Positions 1-9,272 of a DNA stretch of 64,000 nucleotides are shown one piece after another. Source of the stretch: Actinoplanes couchii (lineage in GTDB: Bacteria > Actinomycetota > Actinomycetes > Mycobacteriales > Micromonosporaceae); the NCBI RefSeq assembly GCF_016862075.1, contig NZ_BOMG01000056.1:1-64000 (forward strand). Reading direction: 5' to 3'. The position numbers were made by a program, and so were the translations under genes. Positions within the stretch are counted from its first letter, which is position 1. Each line of letters opens with the position of its first letter. The notes under the pieces are model-generated. The model did not search any database. It was not told where the DNA came from and saw only the letters and a list, made by a program, of their open reading frames with translations.

Positions 1-24
1 GGGCCGGTCCACGAGGACCGGGCC
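1..24 (-). terminator. hairpin downstream of glmS
   Basis: A 7-bp stem (positions 4-10 with 15-21, loop acga) that can be lengthened past one mismatch lies about 60 bases after the glmS stop codon. No T tract is seen before the window edge, so a terminator role is inferred from position only. Confidence 0.4.
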
Positions 25-82
25 GGCGGCTCGCCGAGGAGAGAGGAGAAGCAGAGGAGAGGAGAAGCAGAGGCGAAGCGGA

Positions 83-1966
<1,884 letters not shown>

Positions 1967-2120
1967 GACGGCCACCCTAACCGACTTTCGCTCAAACGTC
2001 ATGCTCGGGAAGTGCACTTTTGAGCATCCGCTGTGATCGGAACGATCGGTCAACTGCTTTGACCCGTACGGGTGAGCGTGCGCTCCGGGCGTACCGTAGG
2101 GAAATCGTCGGGAGGAAGAC

Positions 2121-2891
2121 ATGAGCGATCCGAGCGAGCCCCGGCAGCCACCCAGGCCGCCGACGTTCAACAACCCGGACTATCCGCCGACGTCCGAGTT
2201 CCCGCCGGTGAGCCCGGGGCCGTACCAGCCACACGCCTACACGCCGGGCGTGGCCCAGCCCCCGCCGTACAACCCCGGCTATCCACAGGATCCGGGTAAT
2301 CCACCGGACCCGGGTTATCAGCCCGGCTACGGCGCTCCGCCCCCGCCCCCGCCGCCGCGCAAGAGCGCGATCCCGATGATCGCCCTGGTCCTGGCCATCA
2401 CCCTGCTGCTCTGTGGCGGCGTGGCGGTGGTCGGCAAGATCCTGGTGGACCGCGCCACCGAGAAAGCGGCGGAGATCACCGCCCCGATCCTGGAGCCGAC
2501 GTTCCCGGCGCTGCCCACCGACGGCCCCGAGCTGCCCGGCCTGCCCACCGGTTTCCCGGAGCTTCCCGGTCTGCCCACCGACCTGCCGACCGGGATCCCC
2601 GGCGTGGGCGCCGAGGTCAGCGTGACCTACGAGGTAACCGGCGACGGCCCGGCCGAGATCGTCTACATCGAGTCCGGTAACGCTCCGAAGCGGCTCGGCA
2701 GTGTCGAACTGCCGTGGAAGGTCACCACCAAGATGAACAGCCCGGCCGCGGTGTACGTGGTGGCCATCCGTGCCGGGCTCGGCGACGGCGCGATCAGCTG
2801 CCGGACGACGGTCGACGGCGAGCAGGTGGCCGAACACAGCGCCGAGGGCACCCTGGCCACGGCGAACTGCTACAAGCTCGTACTGCAATAA
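2121..2891 (+). CDS. MmpS-like membrane-anchored protein, proline-rich
   Basis: A 256-residue protein of unproven function. Residues 1-80 are Pro/Tyr-rich and cytosolic in character (PPPPPPP before the membrane). One transmembrane helix spans about 82-105. A linker repeating LPGLPT-type units spans about 125-160. The C-terminal ~95 residues form a beta-rich domain (VSVTYEVTGDGPAEIVYI, ELPWK, SCRTTVDGE) resembling MmpS-type transport accessory proteins of actinobacteria, with two cysteines that could pair outside the cell. The start has a good ribosome site (gggagg, 5 bases before ATG). It is divergent from glmS and convergent with glmM. No MmpL-type transporter is nearby, so a transport role is only an analogy. 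Confidence 0.75.
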   Translation: MSDPSEPRQPPRPPTFNNPDYPPTSEFPPVSPGPYQPHAYTPGVAQPPPYNPGYPQDPGNPPDPGYQPGYGAPPPPPPPRKSAIPMIALVLAITLLLCGGVAVVGKILVDRATEKAAEITAPILEPTFPALPTDGPELPGLPTGFPELPGLPTDLPTGIPGVGAEVSVTYEVTGDGPAEIVYIESGNAPKRLGSVELPWKVTTKMNSPAAVYVVAIRAGLGDGAISCRTTVDGEQVAEHSAEGTLATANCYKLVLQ

Positions 2892-2906
2892 GGAAAAGGC
2901 AATAAA

Positions 2907-2941
2907 GAAGGCCGGCCTCCAGAAAACGGAGACCGGCCTTC
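2907..2941. terminator. bidirectional terminator between the MmpS-like gene and glmM
   Basis: A 14-bp stem with one mismatch (2907-2920 with 2928-2941, 7-base loop) lies between two convergent genes. A-rich and T-rich flanks on both sides fit intrinsic termination in both directions. Confidence 0.85.
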
Positions 2942-2966
2942 TAAAAAGACCGTCAGACAAAGACCG

Positions 2967-4319
2967 TCAGGCCGGGCTGGCCGACCGCACCTCTTCGGCG
3001 ATCCGCTCGGCGACGGACCGCGCCTGGTCCTCGGTGGCGGCCTCGACCATTACCCGGACCAGCGGTTCGGTGCCGGACGGCCGGAGCAGCACCCGGCCGG
3101 TCTCGCCCAGCTCGTTCTCGGCGAGCGCGACGGCGGCCTGCACGGTCGGCGCGGAGGCACCGGCAGCCCGGTCGCCCACCCGCACGTTGATCAGCACCTG
3201 GGGCAGCTTGTGCACGACGGCGGCCAGGTCGGCGAGGGACTTGCCGGTCGCCGAGAGCTGGGCCATCAGGTGCAGGCCGGTGAGCACGCCGTCGCCGGTG
3301 GTGGCGAAGGCCGGCATCACGATGTGCCCGCTCTGCTCGCCGCCGAGGGCGAGGTCGCCGCTGGCCAGTTCCTCCAGCACGTACCGGTCGCCGACCTTGG
3401 TCTCCAGGAGCTTGATCCCGGACTGCTTCATCGCGATCCGCAGCCCGAGGTTGCTCATCACGGTGGCGACCAGGGTGTCGTCGGTGAGGGTGCCGGCGTC
3501 CCGCATGGCCAGGGCCAGGATCGCCATCATCTGGTCACCGTCGACGACGTCACCGGCGGCGGTGACGGCCAGGCAGCGGTCGGCGTCGCCGTCGTGGGCC
3601 AGGCCCAGGTCGGCGCCCTCGCGGAGGACTGCCTCACGGACCGCCTCCAGGTGGGTGGAGCCGCAGTCCAGGTTGATGTTGAGCCCGTCCGGCTCGGCGT
3701 GGATGGCGATGACCTCGGCGCCGGCCTCCCGGTACGCCACCGGCCCGACCTCGCTGGCCGCGCCGTTCGCGCAGTCGACGACGACCTTGATGCCGTCGAG
3801 CCGGTGCGGGATCGAGTCGACCAGGTGCTTGATGTAGTGCTCGGCGCCGTCCAGCAGGTCGTTGACCCGGCCGATGCCGGCGCCGGTGGGCCGGCCGACC
3901 AGCCCGTGCCCGTCCTCGATCGCCTGCTCGATGGCCTGTTCCAGCTCGTCCGGGAGCTTGGCGCCACCGGCGGCGAAGAGCTTGATGCCGTTGTCGGCCA
4001 TGGGGTTGTGCGACGCGGAGATCATCACTCCGAGATCGGCATTGGTCTGCCCGACGAGGTACGCGACCGCCGGCGTGGGAAGCACACCGACCCGCACCAC
4101 GTTGGCCCCCGCGCTGGTCAGGCCGGCGACGACCGCGGCCTCCAGCATCTCGCCGCTGGCCCGCGGATCACGGCCCACGATCGCGAGCGGCGGATGACTG
4201 CCGTCGCTCTCGACGAGAACCCGGGCAGCCGCGACAGCGACCGACAGGGCGAGTTCAGGGGTGAGCAGATCGCCGTTCGCGAGGCCGCGAACGCCGTCTG
4301 TGCCGAAGAGTCGCCCCAT
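2967..4319 (-). CDS. glmM: phosphoglucosamine mutase
   Basis: Interconverts glucosamine-6-phosphate and glucosamine-1-phosphate between GlmS and GlmU. At 450 residues it has normal length. The N-terminus MGRLFGTDGVRGLAN is diagnostic. The active-site serine loop is ISASHNPMADNGIK (phosphoserine in SASHNP), the metal loop is DGDADRCLAV, and the sugar-phosphate loop is RPSGTEPLVRVMVEA near the C-terminus. It follows rpsI on the same strand after a 192-bp gap that holds a strong hairpin, so it probably has its own promoter. Confidence 0.97.
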   Translation of the reverse strand: MGRLFGTDGVRGLANGDLLTPELALSVAVAAARVLVESDGSHPPLAIVGRDPRASGEMLEAAVVAGLTSAGANVVRVGVLPTPAVAYLVGQTNADLGVMISASHNPMADNGIKLFAAGGAKLPDELEQAIEQAIEDGHGLVGRPTGAGIGRVNDLLDGAEHYIKHLVDSIPHRLDGIKVVVDCANGAASEVGPVAYREAGAEVIAIHAEPDGLNINLDCGSTHLEAVREAVLREGADLGLAHDGDADRCLAVTAAGDVVDGDQMMAILALAMRDAGTLTDDTLVATVMSNLGLRIAMKQSGIKLLETKVGDRYVLEELASGDLALGGEQSGHIVMPAFATTGDGVLTGLHLMAQLSATGKSLADLAAVVHKLPQVLINVRVGDRAAGASAPTVQAAVALAENELGETGRVLLRPSGTEPLVRVMVEAATEDQARSVAERIAEEVRSASPA

Positions 4320-4433
4320 GGCGGCTTCCTTTCGCCGGTAAATGCGACCTCAAGCCTGCATCAGCGTTCGGCTGGCCACGAGTACCGGAACGGCTAGTTG
4401 GGGAGGGATGGACTGCATAAAAACAGAGCAAAC

Positions 4434-4483
4434 ATCGACGGCCGAGCACATCCCTCGTACGAGGGACACACTCGGCCGTCGAT
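4434..4483 (-). terminator. nested double hairpin after rpsI
   Basis: A perfect 13-bp outer stem (4434-4446 with 4471-4483) encloses a perfect 16-base palindrome (4451-4466). On the minus strand a gtttgctctgttttta stretch follows. It most likely ends the rplM-rpsI transcript before glmM. Confidence 0.75.
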
Positions 4484-4511
4484 TCGAGACCAAGGAAGGC
4501 CTAGCGCAAGA

Positions 4512-5015
4512 TCAGCGCTTCGAGTACTGCGGGGCCTTACGGGCCTTCTTGAGACCGTACTTCTTGCTCTCCTTGACGCGGGCGTCACGGGTCAGGAAGC
4601 CGGCCTTCTTCAGCGCGGGACGGTCGTCCGGCTCGACCGCGATGAGCGCGCGGGCGATGGCGAGACGGAGCGCACCGGCCTGGCCGGTGATGCCACCGCC
4701 ACGCAGGTTCGCGAAGACGTCGAACTGCTCGGCGCGCTCGGCGGTCACCAGCGGCTCGCGGATCAGCTGCTGGTTGACCTTGCTGGGGAAGTAGTTCTCC
4801 AGGTCACGGCCGTTGCAGGTGATCTTGCCGGTGCCGGGCACGAGGCGCACCCGGACGATGGCCTCCTTGCGGCGGCCAACGGTCTGAACGGGACGGTCAC
4901 CGGGGCGCGGGGCGCGGACCGGGGCCGGCGCCGCTGCCGTCTCCTCGACGACGACGACCGTCTCAGCGGGCTCCTCGACGGTCTCGACGACCTCGGGCTC
5001 GATGATGTCAGTCAT
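4512..5015 (-). CDS. rpsI: 30S ribosomal protein S9
   Basis: Component of the 30S subunit head whose C-terminal tail reaches the P-site tRNA. 167 residues: an acidic Glu/Val/Ala-rich N-terminal extension of about 40 residues, common in actinobacteria, then the conserved core from VQTVGRRKEAIVRVRLVPG and the basic tail KARKAPQYSKR. The ATG at 5015 is chosen because ggagaagg stands 6 bases before it; a frame extension to 5039 would overlap rplM. It lies 20 bp downstream of rplM in the usual L13-S9 pair. Confidence 0.97.
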   Translation of the reverse strand: MTDIIEPEVVETVEEPAETVVVVEETAAAPAPVRAPRPGDRPVQTVGRRKEAIVRVRLVPGTGKITCNGRDLENYFPSKVNQQLIREPLVTAERAEQFDVFANLRGGGITGQAGALRLAIARALIAVEPDDRPALKKAGFLTRDARVKESKKYGLKKARKAPQYSKR

Positions 5016-5035
5016 GCTGCTGCCTTCTCCCGCGC

Positions 5036-5479
5036 TCACTGCGCGATCTGCTTGATTTCGAACGGCTGCGGCTGCTGGGCGGCGTGCGGGTGCTCGGCGC
5101 CCGGGTACACCTTCAGCTTCTTGATGATCTGCCGCGCGAGCTTGTTGTGCGGGAGCATGCCCTTGACGGCCAGCTCGATCGCCTTCTCGGGGCGCTTGGT
5201 GAGCAGCTCCTCGTAGCCGACCTGCTTCAGACCACCCGGGTAACCGGAGTGGCGGTAGGCGACCTTGGTCTGCCGCTTGTTGCCGGTCAGGGCGACCTTG
5301 CCGGCGTTGATGATCACAACGAAGTCGCCGGTGTCGACGTGCGGGGCGAACTGGGGCTTGTGCTTGCCACGCAGCAGGTTCGCGGTGTGGGTGGCCAGGC
5401 GACCCAGAACGACGTCAGAAGCGTCGATAATGTGCCACTGACGCTCGATCTCACCCGGCTTCGGGCTGTACGTACGCAC
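5036..5479 (-). CDS. rplM: 50S ribosomal protein L13
   Basis: Early-assembly protein of the large subunit. 147 residues, the standard length, beginning VRTYSPKPGEIERQWHIIDA and containing LGRLATHTANLLRGKHKP and the GMLPHNKLAR motif. The start is the GTG at 5479; 14 further upstream codons are open but do not match the family. First gene of the rplM-rpsI unit, with a promoter-like sequence about 90 bp upstream. Confidence 0.96.
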   Translation of the reverse strand: MRTYSPKPGEIERQWHIIDASDVVLGRLATHTANLLRGKHKPQFAPHVDTGDFVVIINAGKVALTGNKRQTKVAYRHSGYPGGLKQVGYEELLTKRPEKAIELAVKGMLPHNKLARQIIKKLKVYPGAEHPHAAQQPQPFEIKQIAQ

Positions 5480-5567
5480 AGAATTACCTTGTCTCGTCGT
5501 CGGACTGGGAGGCGCGTGCAAGCCGCAAACCCCACAGAGGGACCAACTCGGCGCACAACAGCAGGCA

Positions 5568-5597
5568 ACGATACCCGGCCGCGCGACGCGTGGTCAA
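5568..5597 (-). promoter_or_regulatory. candidate promoter of rplM-rpsI
   Basis: Read on the minus strand: -35 TTGACC (5592-5597), 18-bp spacer, -10 TATCGT (5568-5573). This fits a housekeeping actinobacterial sigma factor and leaves a leader of roughly 80 nt before the rplM GTG. It is a match by eye. Confidence 0.6.
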
Positions 5598-5927
5598 AAC
5601 AGAGCGGTGTTCGGGGCACAGAGAACCCGGCGAAGGTTCTGGTTGCAAACCCTCAGCCCTGGTAGTACGCCAAACGAGGCAAGCATACCCCTGCGCCCAG
5701 GAGCGACCACAGCGGGTCGCGATCCCCCGTACCGCCGGAATAAGCAGGCCTGAACCTTAGCAGGCTCGAAACAAATGGGACGTCCGGCGGAAATTCCACC
5801 CCGGCAGTCTTCGGGCATGACCAACGGTGCGCACCTGATGATGTCACGGCGCACCGTGGTGAGACAGCCGTCAGGGTTGAGGACGGACCTGACGGTGTGC
5901 ACCGGGCCGGCGAGCCGGTCCGATGCG

Positions 5928-6059
5928 GAGAAGTCGCGGCGTGCCCCGGACGGAGGCATGGCGAAGAACGCAGGCGTGACATGGGAGCGGGTCGACGCTG
6001 AGGACGGCGGGCTTCGAGCGTGCCCTTCGGTGGACCGTTCGGCCACGCCGCGACTTCTC
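5928..6059. repeat. 16-bp perfect inverted repeat with a 100-bp spacer
   Basis: Arm gagaagtcgcggcgtg at 5928-5943 is perfectly complementary to 6044-6059. The arms are too far apart for a simple terminator. The origin is unknown: a long cruciform or RNA structure, or a remnant of a small inverted-repeat element. Confidence 0.6.
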
Positions 6060-6068
6060 GGTCCGAAC

Positions 6069-6164
6069 GGACCGGGCCCGGAGGGAAAGAACAGACCGGG
6101 TCCGGAGGGGAAGAACGGACCTGGTCCGGAGGGAACGAACGGACCTGGTCCGGACGGGAAAGAA
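6069..6164 (+). repeat. 24-bp tandem repeat, four copies, ending at a start codon
   Basis: Four head-to-tail 24-bp units (6069-6092, 6093-6116, 6117-6140, 6141-6164), each with an accggg/cctggtccgg part and a purine-rich ggagggaaagaac-like part. The last unit supplies the ribosome-site-like purine tract and the first base of the ATG at 6164. In the open frame above they would encode an 8-residue repeat of the type TWSGGNER. Confidence 0.85.
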
Positions 6165-7291
6165 TGACGGCGGCACGCCTGACCGCCGCCGCCCTGGCCG
6201 ATCCGTCGGCGGCGCTGTCCGGCTACACCATCGGCGTGACCGCGGACCGCCGCAAGGACGAGCTGGCCACCCTGCTGGAGGCCCGCGGCGCCCGGGTGGT
6301 GATCGCCCCCGCCCTGCGCATCGTCCCGATCTCCGACGACGCCGAACTGCGCGCCGCCACCCGGGCCTGCCTGGACAGCCCACCCGACATCGTGCTCGTC
6401 AACACCGGGATCAAGATGCGCGGCTGGCTGGAGGCGGCGGACGGCTGGGGACTGGCCGATCCGCTGCGGTCGGTGCTCTCCCGGGCCTACCTGGTCGCCC
6501 GTGGCCCGAAGGCGCGTGCCGCGGTCCGGGCCGCCGGCCTGCACGACAAGTGGTCGCCGGACGGTGAGGGCTACGAGGAGGTCGTCGAGCACCTGACCGC
6601 CCGGGGCCTGCGCGGCCGGACGGTGGCGATGCAGCTGCACGGCGAGAGTCAGCCGGAGTACACCGAGGCGCTGGTGTCGGCCGGCGCCCGGGTCATCGAG
6701 CTGCCGGTCTACCGGTGGGCGCCGCCGACCGATCCGGCGCCGCTGCACCGCCTGGTCGATCTGGTCCTGGGCCGGATGGTGGACGCGGTGACGTTCACCT
6801 CGGCCGCCGCCGTGCAGGCGGTGCTCCGCGCCGCCGGGACCGGCACCGACGCGCTGCTCGAGGCGTTCCGCGACGACGTGCTGGCCGCCTGTGTGGGACC
6901 GGTCACCTCGGCGCCGCTGCGCCGGCAGGGCATCCCGGTGGCGGCGCCGCCCCGGGCCCGGTTGAGCGCCCTGGTCCGCACCATCGTCGACGAACTCCCC
7001 CGGCGGGCCGTGTCGCTGCAGCTCTCCGGGCACACCATCGTCCTGCGCGGGCATGCCGCCGTGGTCGACGGCGAGTTGCGGCCGCTGGCCCCGGCACCGA
7101 TGGCGGTGCTGCGGGCGCTGGCCAACTCCCCCGGCCGGGTGCTGTCCCGGGCCGCGCTGCTGCAGGCGCTGCCGCGGGGCGCCGACGAGCACGCGGTCGA
7201 GATGGCGGTGGCCCGGCTGCGGGCCGGGCTGGCCCTGCCCGGGGTGGTGCAGACCGTGGTGAAACGCGGGTACCGGATCCCTATTCCGTGA
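6164..7291 (+). CDS. uroporphyrinogen-III synthase domain fused to a winged-helix DNA-binding domain
   Basis: 375 residues from ATG 6164. Residues about 15-260 match the HemD fold (LSGYTIGVTADRRKDEL, VNTGIKMRGWLEAA, GYEEVVEHL, VTFTSAAAVQAVL), which in canonical enzymes closes hydroxymethylbilane to uroporphyrinogen III. The last ~95 residues resemble an OmpR-type winged helix (RPLAPAPMAVLRALANSPGR, HAVEMAVARLRAGL, VVKRGYRIPIP). Such fusions occur in actinobacteria, often near nitrite/nitrate genes; none are seen here and no other haem gene is nearby. It may be a regulator rather than an enzyme. The frame stays open to about 6020 through the upstream repeats, so a longer N-terminus is possible. 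Its stop overlaps the convergent acetyltransferase by 11 bp. Confidence 0.8.
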   Translation: MTAARLTAAALADPSAALSGYTIGVTADRRKDELATLLEARGARVVIAPALRIVPISDDAELRAATRACLDSPPDIVLVNTGIKMRGWLEAADGWGLADPLRSVLSRAYLVARGPKARAAVRAAGLHDKWSPDGEGYEEVVEHLTARGLRGRTVAMQLHGESQPEYTEALVSAGARVIELPVYRWAPPTDPAPLHRLVDLVLGRMVDAVTFTSAAAVQAVLRAAGTGTDALLEAFRDDVLAACVGPVTSAPLRRQGIPVAAPPRARLSALVRTIVDELPRRAVSLQLSGHTIVLRGHAAVVDGELRPLAPAPMAVLRALANSPGRVLSRAALLQALPRGADEHAVEMAVARLRAGLALPGVVQTVVKRGYRIPIP

Positions 7292-7910
7292 GGTCCGCGC
7301 GGATCCGGGAGTAGACCGCCAGGTCCACCCGCCCGGCCCGGATCTGTCCCGCGTTGCGCAGGATCCCCTCCAGCGCGAAGCCGGACTTCACCGCGACCCG
7401 GTTGGAAGCCCGATTCTCCGGCGGTACGCGTAACTCGACCCGTTCGAACCCGAGATCCGCCAGCGCCCACCGGGTGATCGCGGAGGCCGCCTCGGTGGTC
7501 AGCCCGAGACCCCGGAACCCGGGCATGGTCCAGTACCCGATCTCGGTGACCCGGGCCGTCCAGTCGGTGCGCTTGAGGTCGATCACACCGGCGAAGTTCC
7601 CGTCGTACTCCAGTGCCCGGACCGTGCCGTGCCCACTGACCCGCATCGCCGGGGCCAGCCGGGTGACGAACATCGTCGCGTGGTGTTCGGTGTACGGCCA
7701 CGGCAACGGCAGCCATCGCTGGGTGACCTCGTCGGAGGCCCCGGCGACGACCTCGGGCACGTCCGTCTCCCGCAGCTCGCGCAGCAGGAGACGGCTGGTC
7801 CGGATGTCCAGGTCCGGGAAGGTGTTCCCCCGTCGGCGGGGGATCCGCCGGGCCGGACTAGCCGACCGGTGCGACCTGCCCGTGTTCGGTGACCAAGGTC
7901 GCCATCGCAT
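7281..7910 (-). CDS. GNAT family N-acetyltransferase (RimJ/RimL-like)
   Basis: Acetyl-CoA-dependent acetyltransferase of unknown substrate. The core begins at about residue 35 (DIRTSRLLLRELRETDVPEV) and shows the GNAT acetyl-CoA loop region (IGYWTMPGFRGLGLTTEAA), then FERVELRVPPENRASNRVA and KSGFALEGILRNAG, the pattern of ribosomal-protein and small-molecule acetyltransferases. The ATG at 7910 is the only clear start, but it overlaps the 3' end of cvnD by 53 bp and its first ~30 residues are not family-like. A non-standard start nearer 7820 is possible. It follows the conservon on the same strand. Confidence 0.8.
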   Translation of the reverse strand: MRWRPWSPNTGRSHRSASPARRIPRRRGNTFPDLDIRTSRLLLRELRETDVPEVVAGASDEVTQRWLPLPWPYTEHHATMFVTRLAPAMRVSGHGTVRALEYDGNFAGVIDLKRTDWTARVTEIGYWTMPGFRGLGLTTEAASAITRWALADLGFERVELRVPPENRASNRVAVKSGFALEGILRNAGQIRAGRVDLAVYSRIRADLTE

Positions 7911-8472
7911 GCTCGACCACCCCGATCAGTACAGCCTTCACCGAATCACGATGCCGGGCGTCGCACATCAGCAACGGAACCCGGGCCGGGATGGCGAGTG
8001 CCTCGCGCACCTCCTCCGGCTCGTACCGTGGCGCGCCGTCGAAGCAGTTGACCGCGACGAGGTACGGCAGGTGCCGGTTCTCGAAGTAGTCCAGCGGCGC
8101 GAACGCGTCGTTGAGACGCCTGGTGTCGACGAGCACCGCAGCCCCGACGGCGCCCCGGATCAGCTCGTCCCACATGAACCAGAACCGGGTCTGTCCCGGG
8201 GTGCCGAACAGGTAGAGGATCAGGTCGTCGGCCATGGTTATCCGGCCGAAGTCCATCGCCACCGTGGTGCTGCCCTTGCCCGGCACCTTGGAGGCGTCGT
8301 CGATCCCGGCGCCGGCCACGGTCATCACCGCCTCGGTGGTGAGCGGCTCGATCTCGGAGACCGCCCCGACCAGAGTCGTCTTCCCCACGCCGAAGCCACC
8401 CGCGACGACGATCTTCGCGGAGGTGATCTCGGTGGGATGCGATCGCGCCCCATCAGAGCTTGCGAAGTCCAC
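7858..8472 (-). CDS. conservon small GTP-binding protein (CvnD-like)
   Basis: Ras-like GTPase of the bacterial conservon family, a possible output switch of the CvnABC sensory complex. 204 residues. The P-loop is VVAGGFGVGKTTLVG, the switch II region is FGTPGQTRFWFMWDEL with Gly in the DxxG position, and VNCFDG occupies the place of NKxD. The GTG at 8472 has ggaaggg 8 bases upstream and overlaps cvnC by 20 bp, so the genes are probably translationally coupled. Homologues in streptomycetes interact with the other conservon proteins at the membrane; no such data exist here. Confidence 0.88.
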   Translation of the reverse strand: MDFASSDGARSHPTEITSAKIVVAGGFGVGKTTLVGAVSEIEPLTTEAVMTVAGAGIDDASKVPGKGSTTVAMDFGRITMADDLILYLFGTPGQTRFWFMWDELIRGAVGAAVLVDTRRLNDAFAPLDYFENRHLPYLVAVNCFDGAPRYEPEEVREALAIPARVPLLMCDARHRDSVKAVLIGVVEHAMATLVTEHGQVAPVG

Positions 8473-8815
8473 CCAACACCCTTCCCAGCATGTCCATCCG
8501 CTCCGTGAACCCGGTCTTCGGAGCGGCACTGTGCAACTGAAGCAACCCGTCGGCGACCATGTCGGCGACGAGCACCCGGGTAACCCCCAACGGCAACCGG
8601 GTGAGCGCCGCGAGTTCGGCGAGCGATAGTGCTTTGGGCTCGCACAGCACGGCGATGCGGTATTTGTCGTGCCCGGCGAACCGTGACTCCTGCACGGCCT
8701 CCGGTCCCGCGAGCAGGACCGCTTCGATCGGGATGTCCCGGATCGGTTCGGTCCGGCCGCGGGTGACCGCGTACGGCCGCACCAGGTTGCCCCGTGGATC
8801 GTGCGGCTCGGTCAT
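8453..8815 (-). CDS. DUF742 protein (conservon CvnC-like)
   Basis: 120-residue cytosolic DUF742 protein. It has the family features LVRPYAVTRGRTEP near the N-terminus and a winged-helix-like part with LSLAELAALTRLPLGVTRVLVADMV. Biochemical function is unknown; in conservons it acts with the histidine-kinase-like and roadblock proteins. It lies between cvnB (46-bp gap) and cvnD (20-bp overlap). Confidence 0.9.
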   Translation of the reverse strand: MTEPHDPRGNLVRPYAVTRGRTEPIRDIPIEAVLLAGPEAVQESRFAGHDKYRIAVLCEPKALSLAELAALTRLPLGVTRVLVADMVADGLLQLHSAAPKTGFTERMDMLGRVLGGLRKL

Positions 8816-8861
8816 GCGCGGTCACCTCGTCTCCACCGGGGGCGTGCTGCGCCCCCGGTGC

Positions 8862-9272
8862 CTAGTGGCTGCTGACGGCCTGACGTGCCTCGGGCGACAG
8901 GGCCGCCCCGACACGCTCCACCAGCAGAGCCATCTCGTAGCCGACCTGGCCGACGTCCGCGTTGCGCGCCGCCAGGACCGCCATCGAGGAACCGTCGCTG
9001 ATGGACATCAGGAAAAGATAGCCGCTGTCCATTTCGATGATGGTCTGCTGCACGGTTCCGGCGTTGAACATCCGGGACGCGCCGTCGGTGAGGCTGACCA
9101 CGCCGCAGGTGATGGCGGCCAACTGGTCGGCGCGGTCGGCCGGCAGGTCCCGGGACGAGGCCAGAAGTATGCCGTCTGCCGAGACCGCGACCACGTGGGC
9201 GATACCGCCGACGCTGTCCGCGAAGTTGCTGAGCAGCCAGCCCATGTCCTGCATGGTGGGGAGCGTGGTCAC
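8862..9272 (-). CDS. roadblock/LC7 domain protein (conservon CvnB-like)
   Basis: 136-residue roadblock/LC7 protein, a fold that often regulates or binds small GTPases. Visible features are LLSNFADSVGGIAHVVAVSADG, LLASSRDLPADRADQLAAIT and SISDGSSMAVLAARNADVGQ. The GTG start at 9272 overlaps the cvnA stop by 4 bp, which fits translational coupling. It is the probable bridge between the CvnA sensor and the CvnD GTPase. Confidence 0.92.
   Translation of the reverse strand: MTTLPTMQDMGWLLSNFADSVGGIAHVVAVSADGILLASSRDLPADRADQLAAITCGVVSLTDGASRMFNAGTVQQTIIEMDSGYLFLMSISDGSSMAVLAARNADVGQVGYEMALLVERVGAALSPEARQAVSSH

Larger units (their letters stand above)
5480..6163. other. gene-free region between rplM and the HemD-like gene
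   Basis: About 680 bp with no convincing gene on either strand. It holds the rplM promoter, a 16-bp inverted repeat with arms 100 bp apart, and 24-bp tandem repeats that run up to the next start codon. Short open frames here look like by-products of high GC content. Confidence 0.7.
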
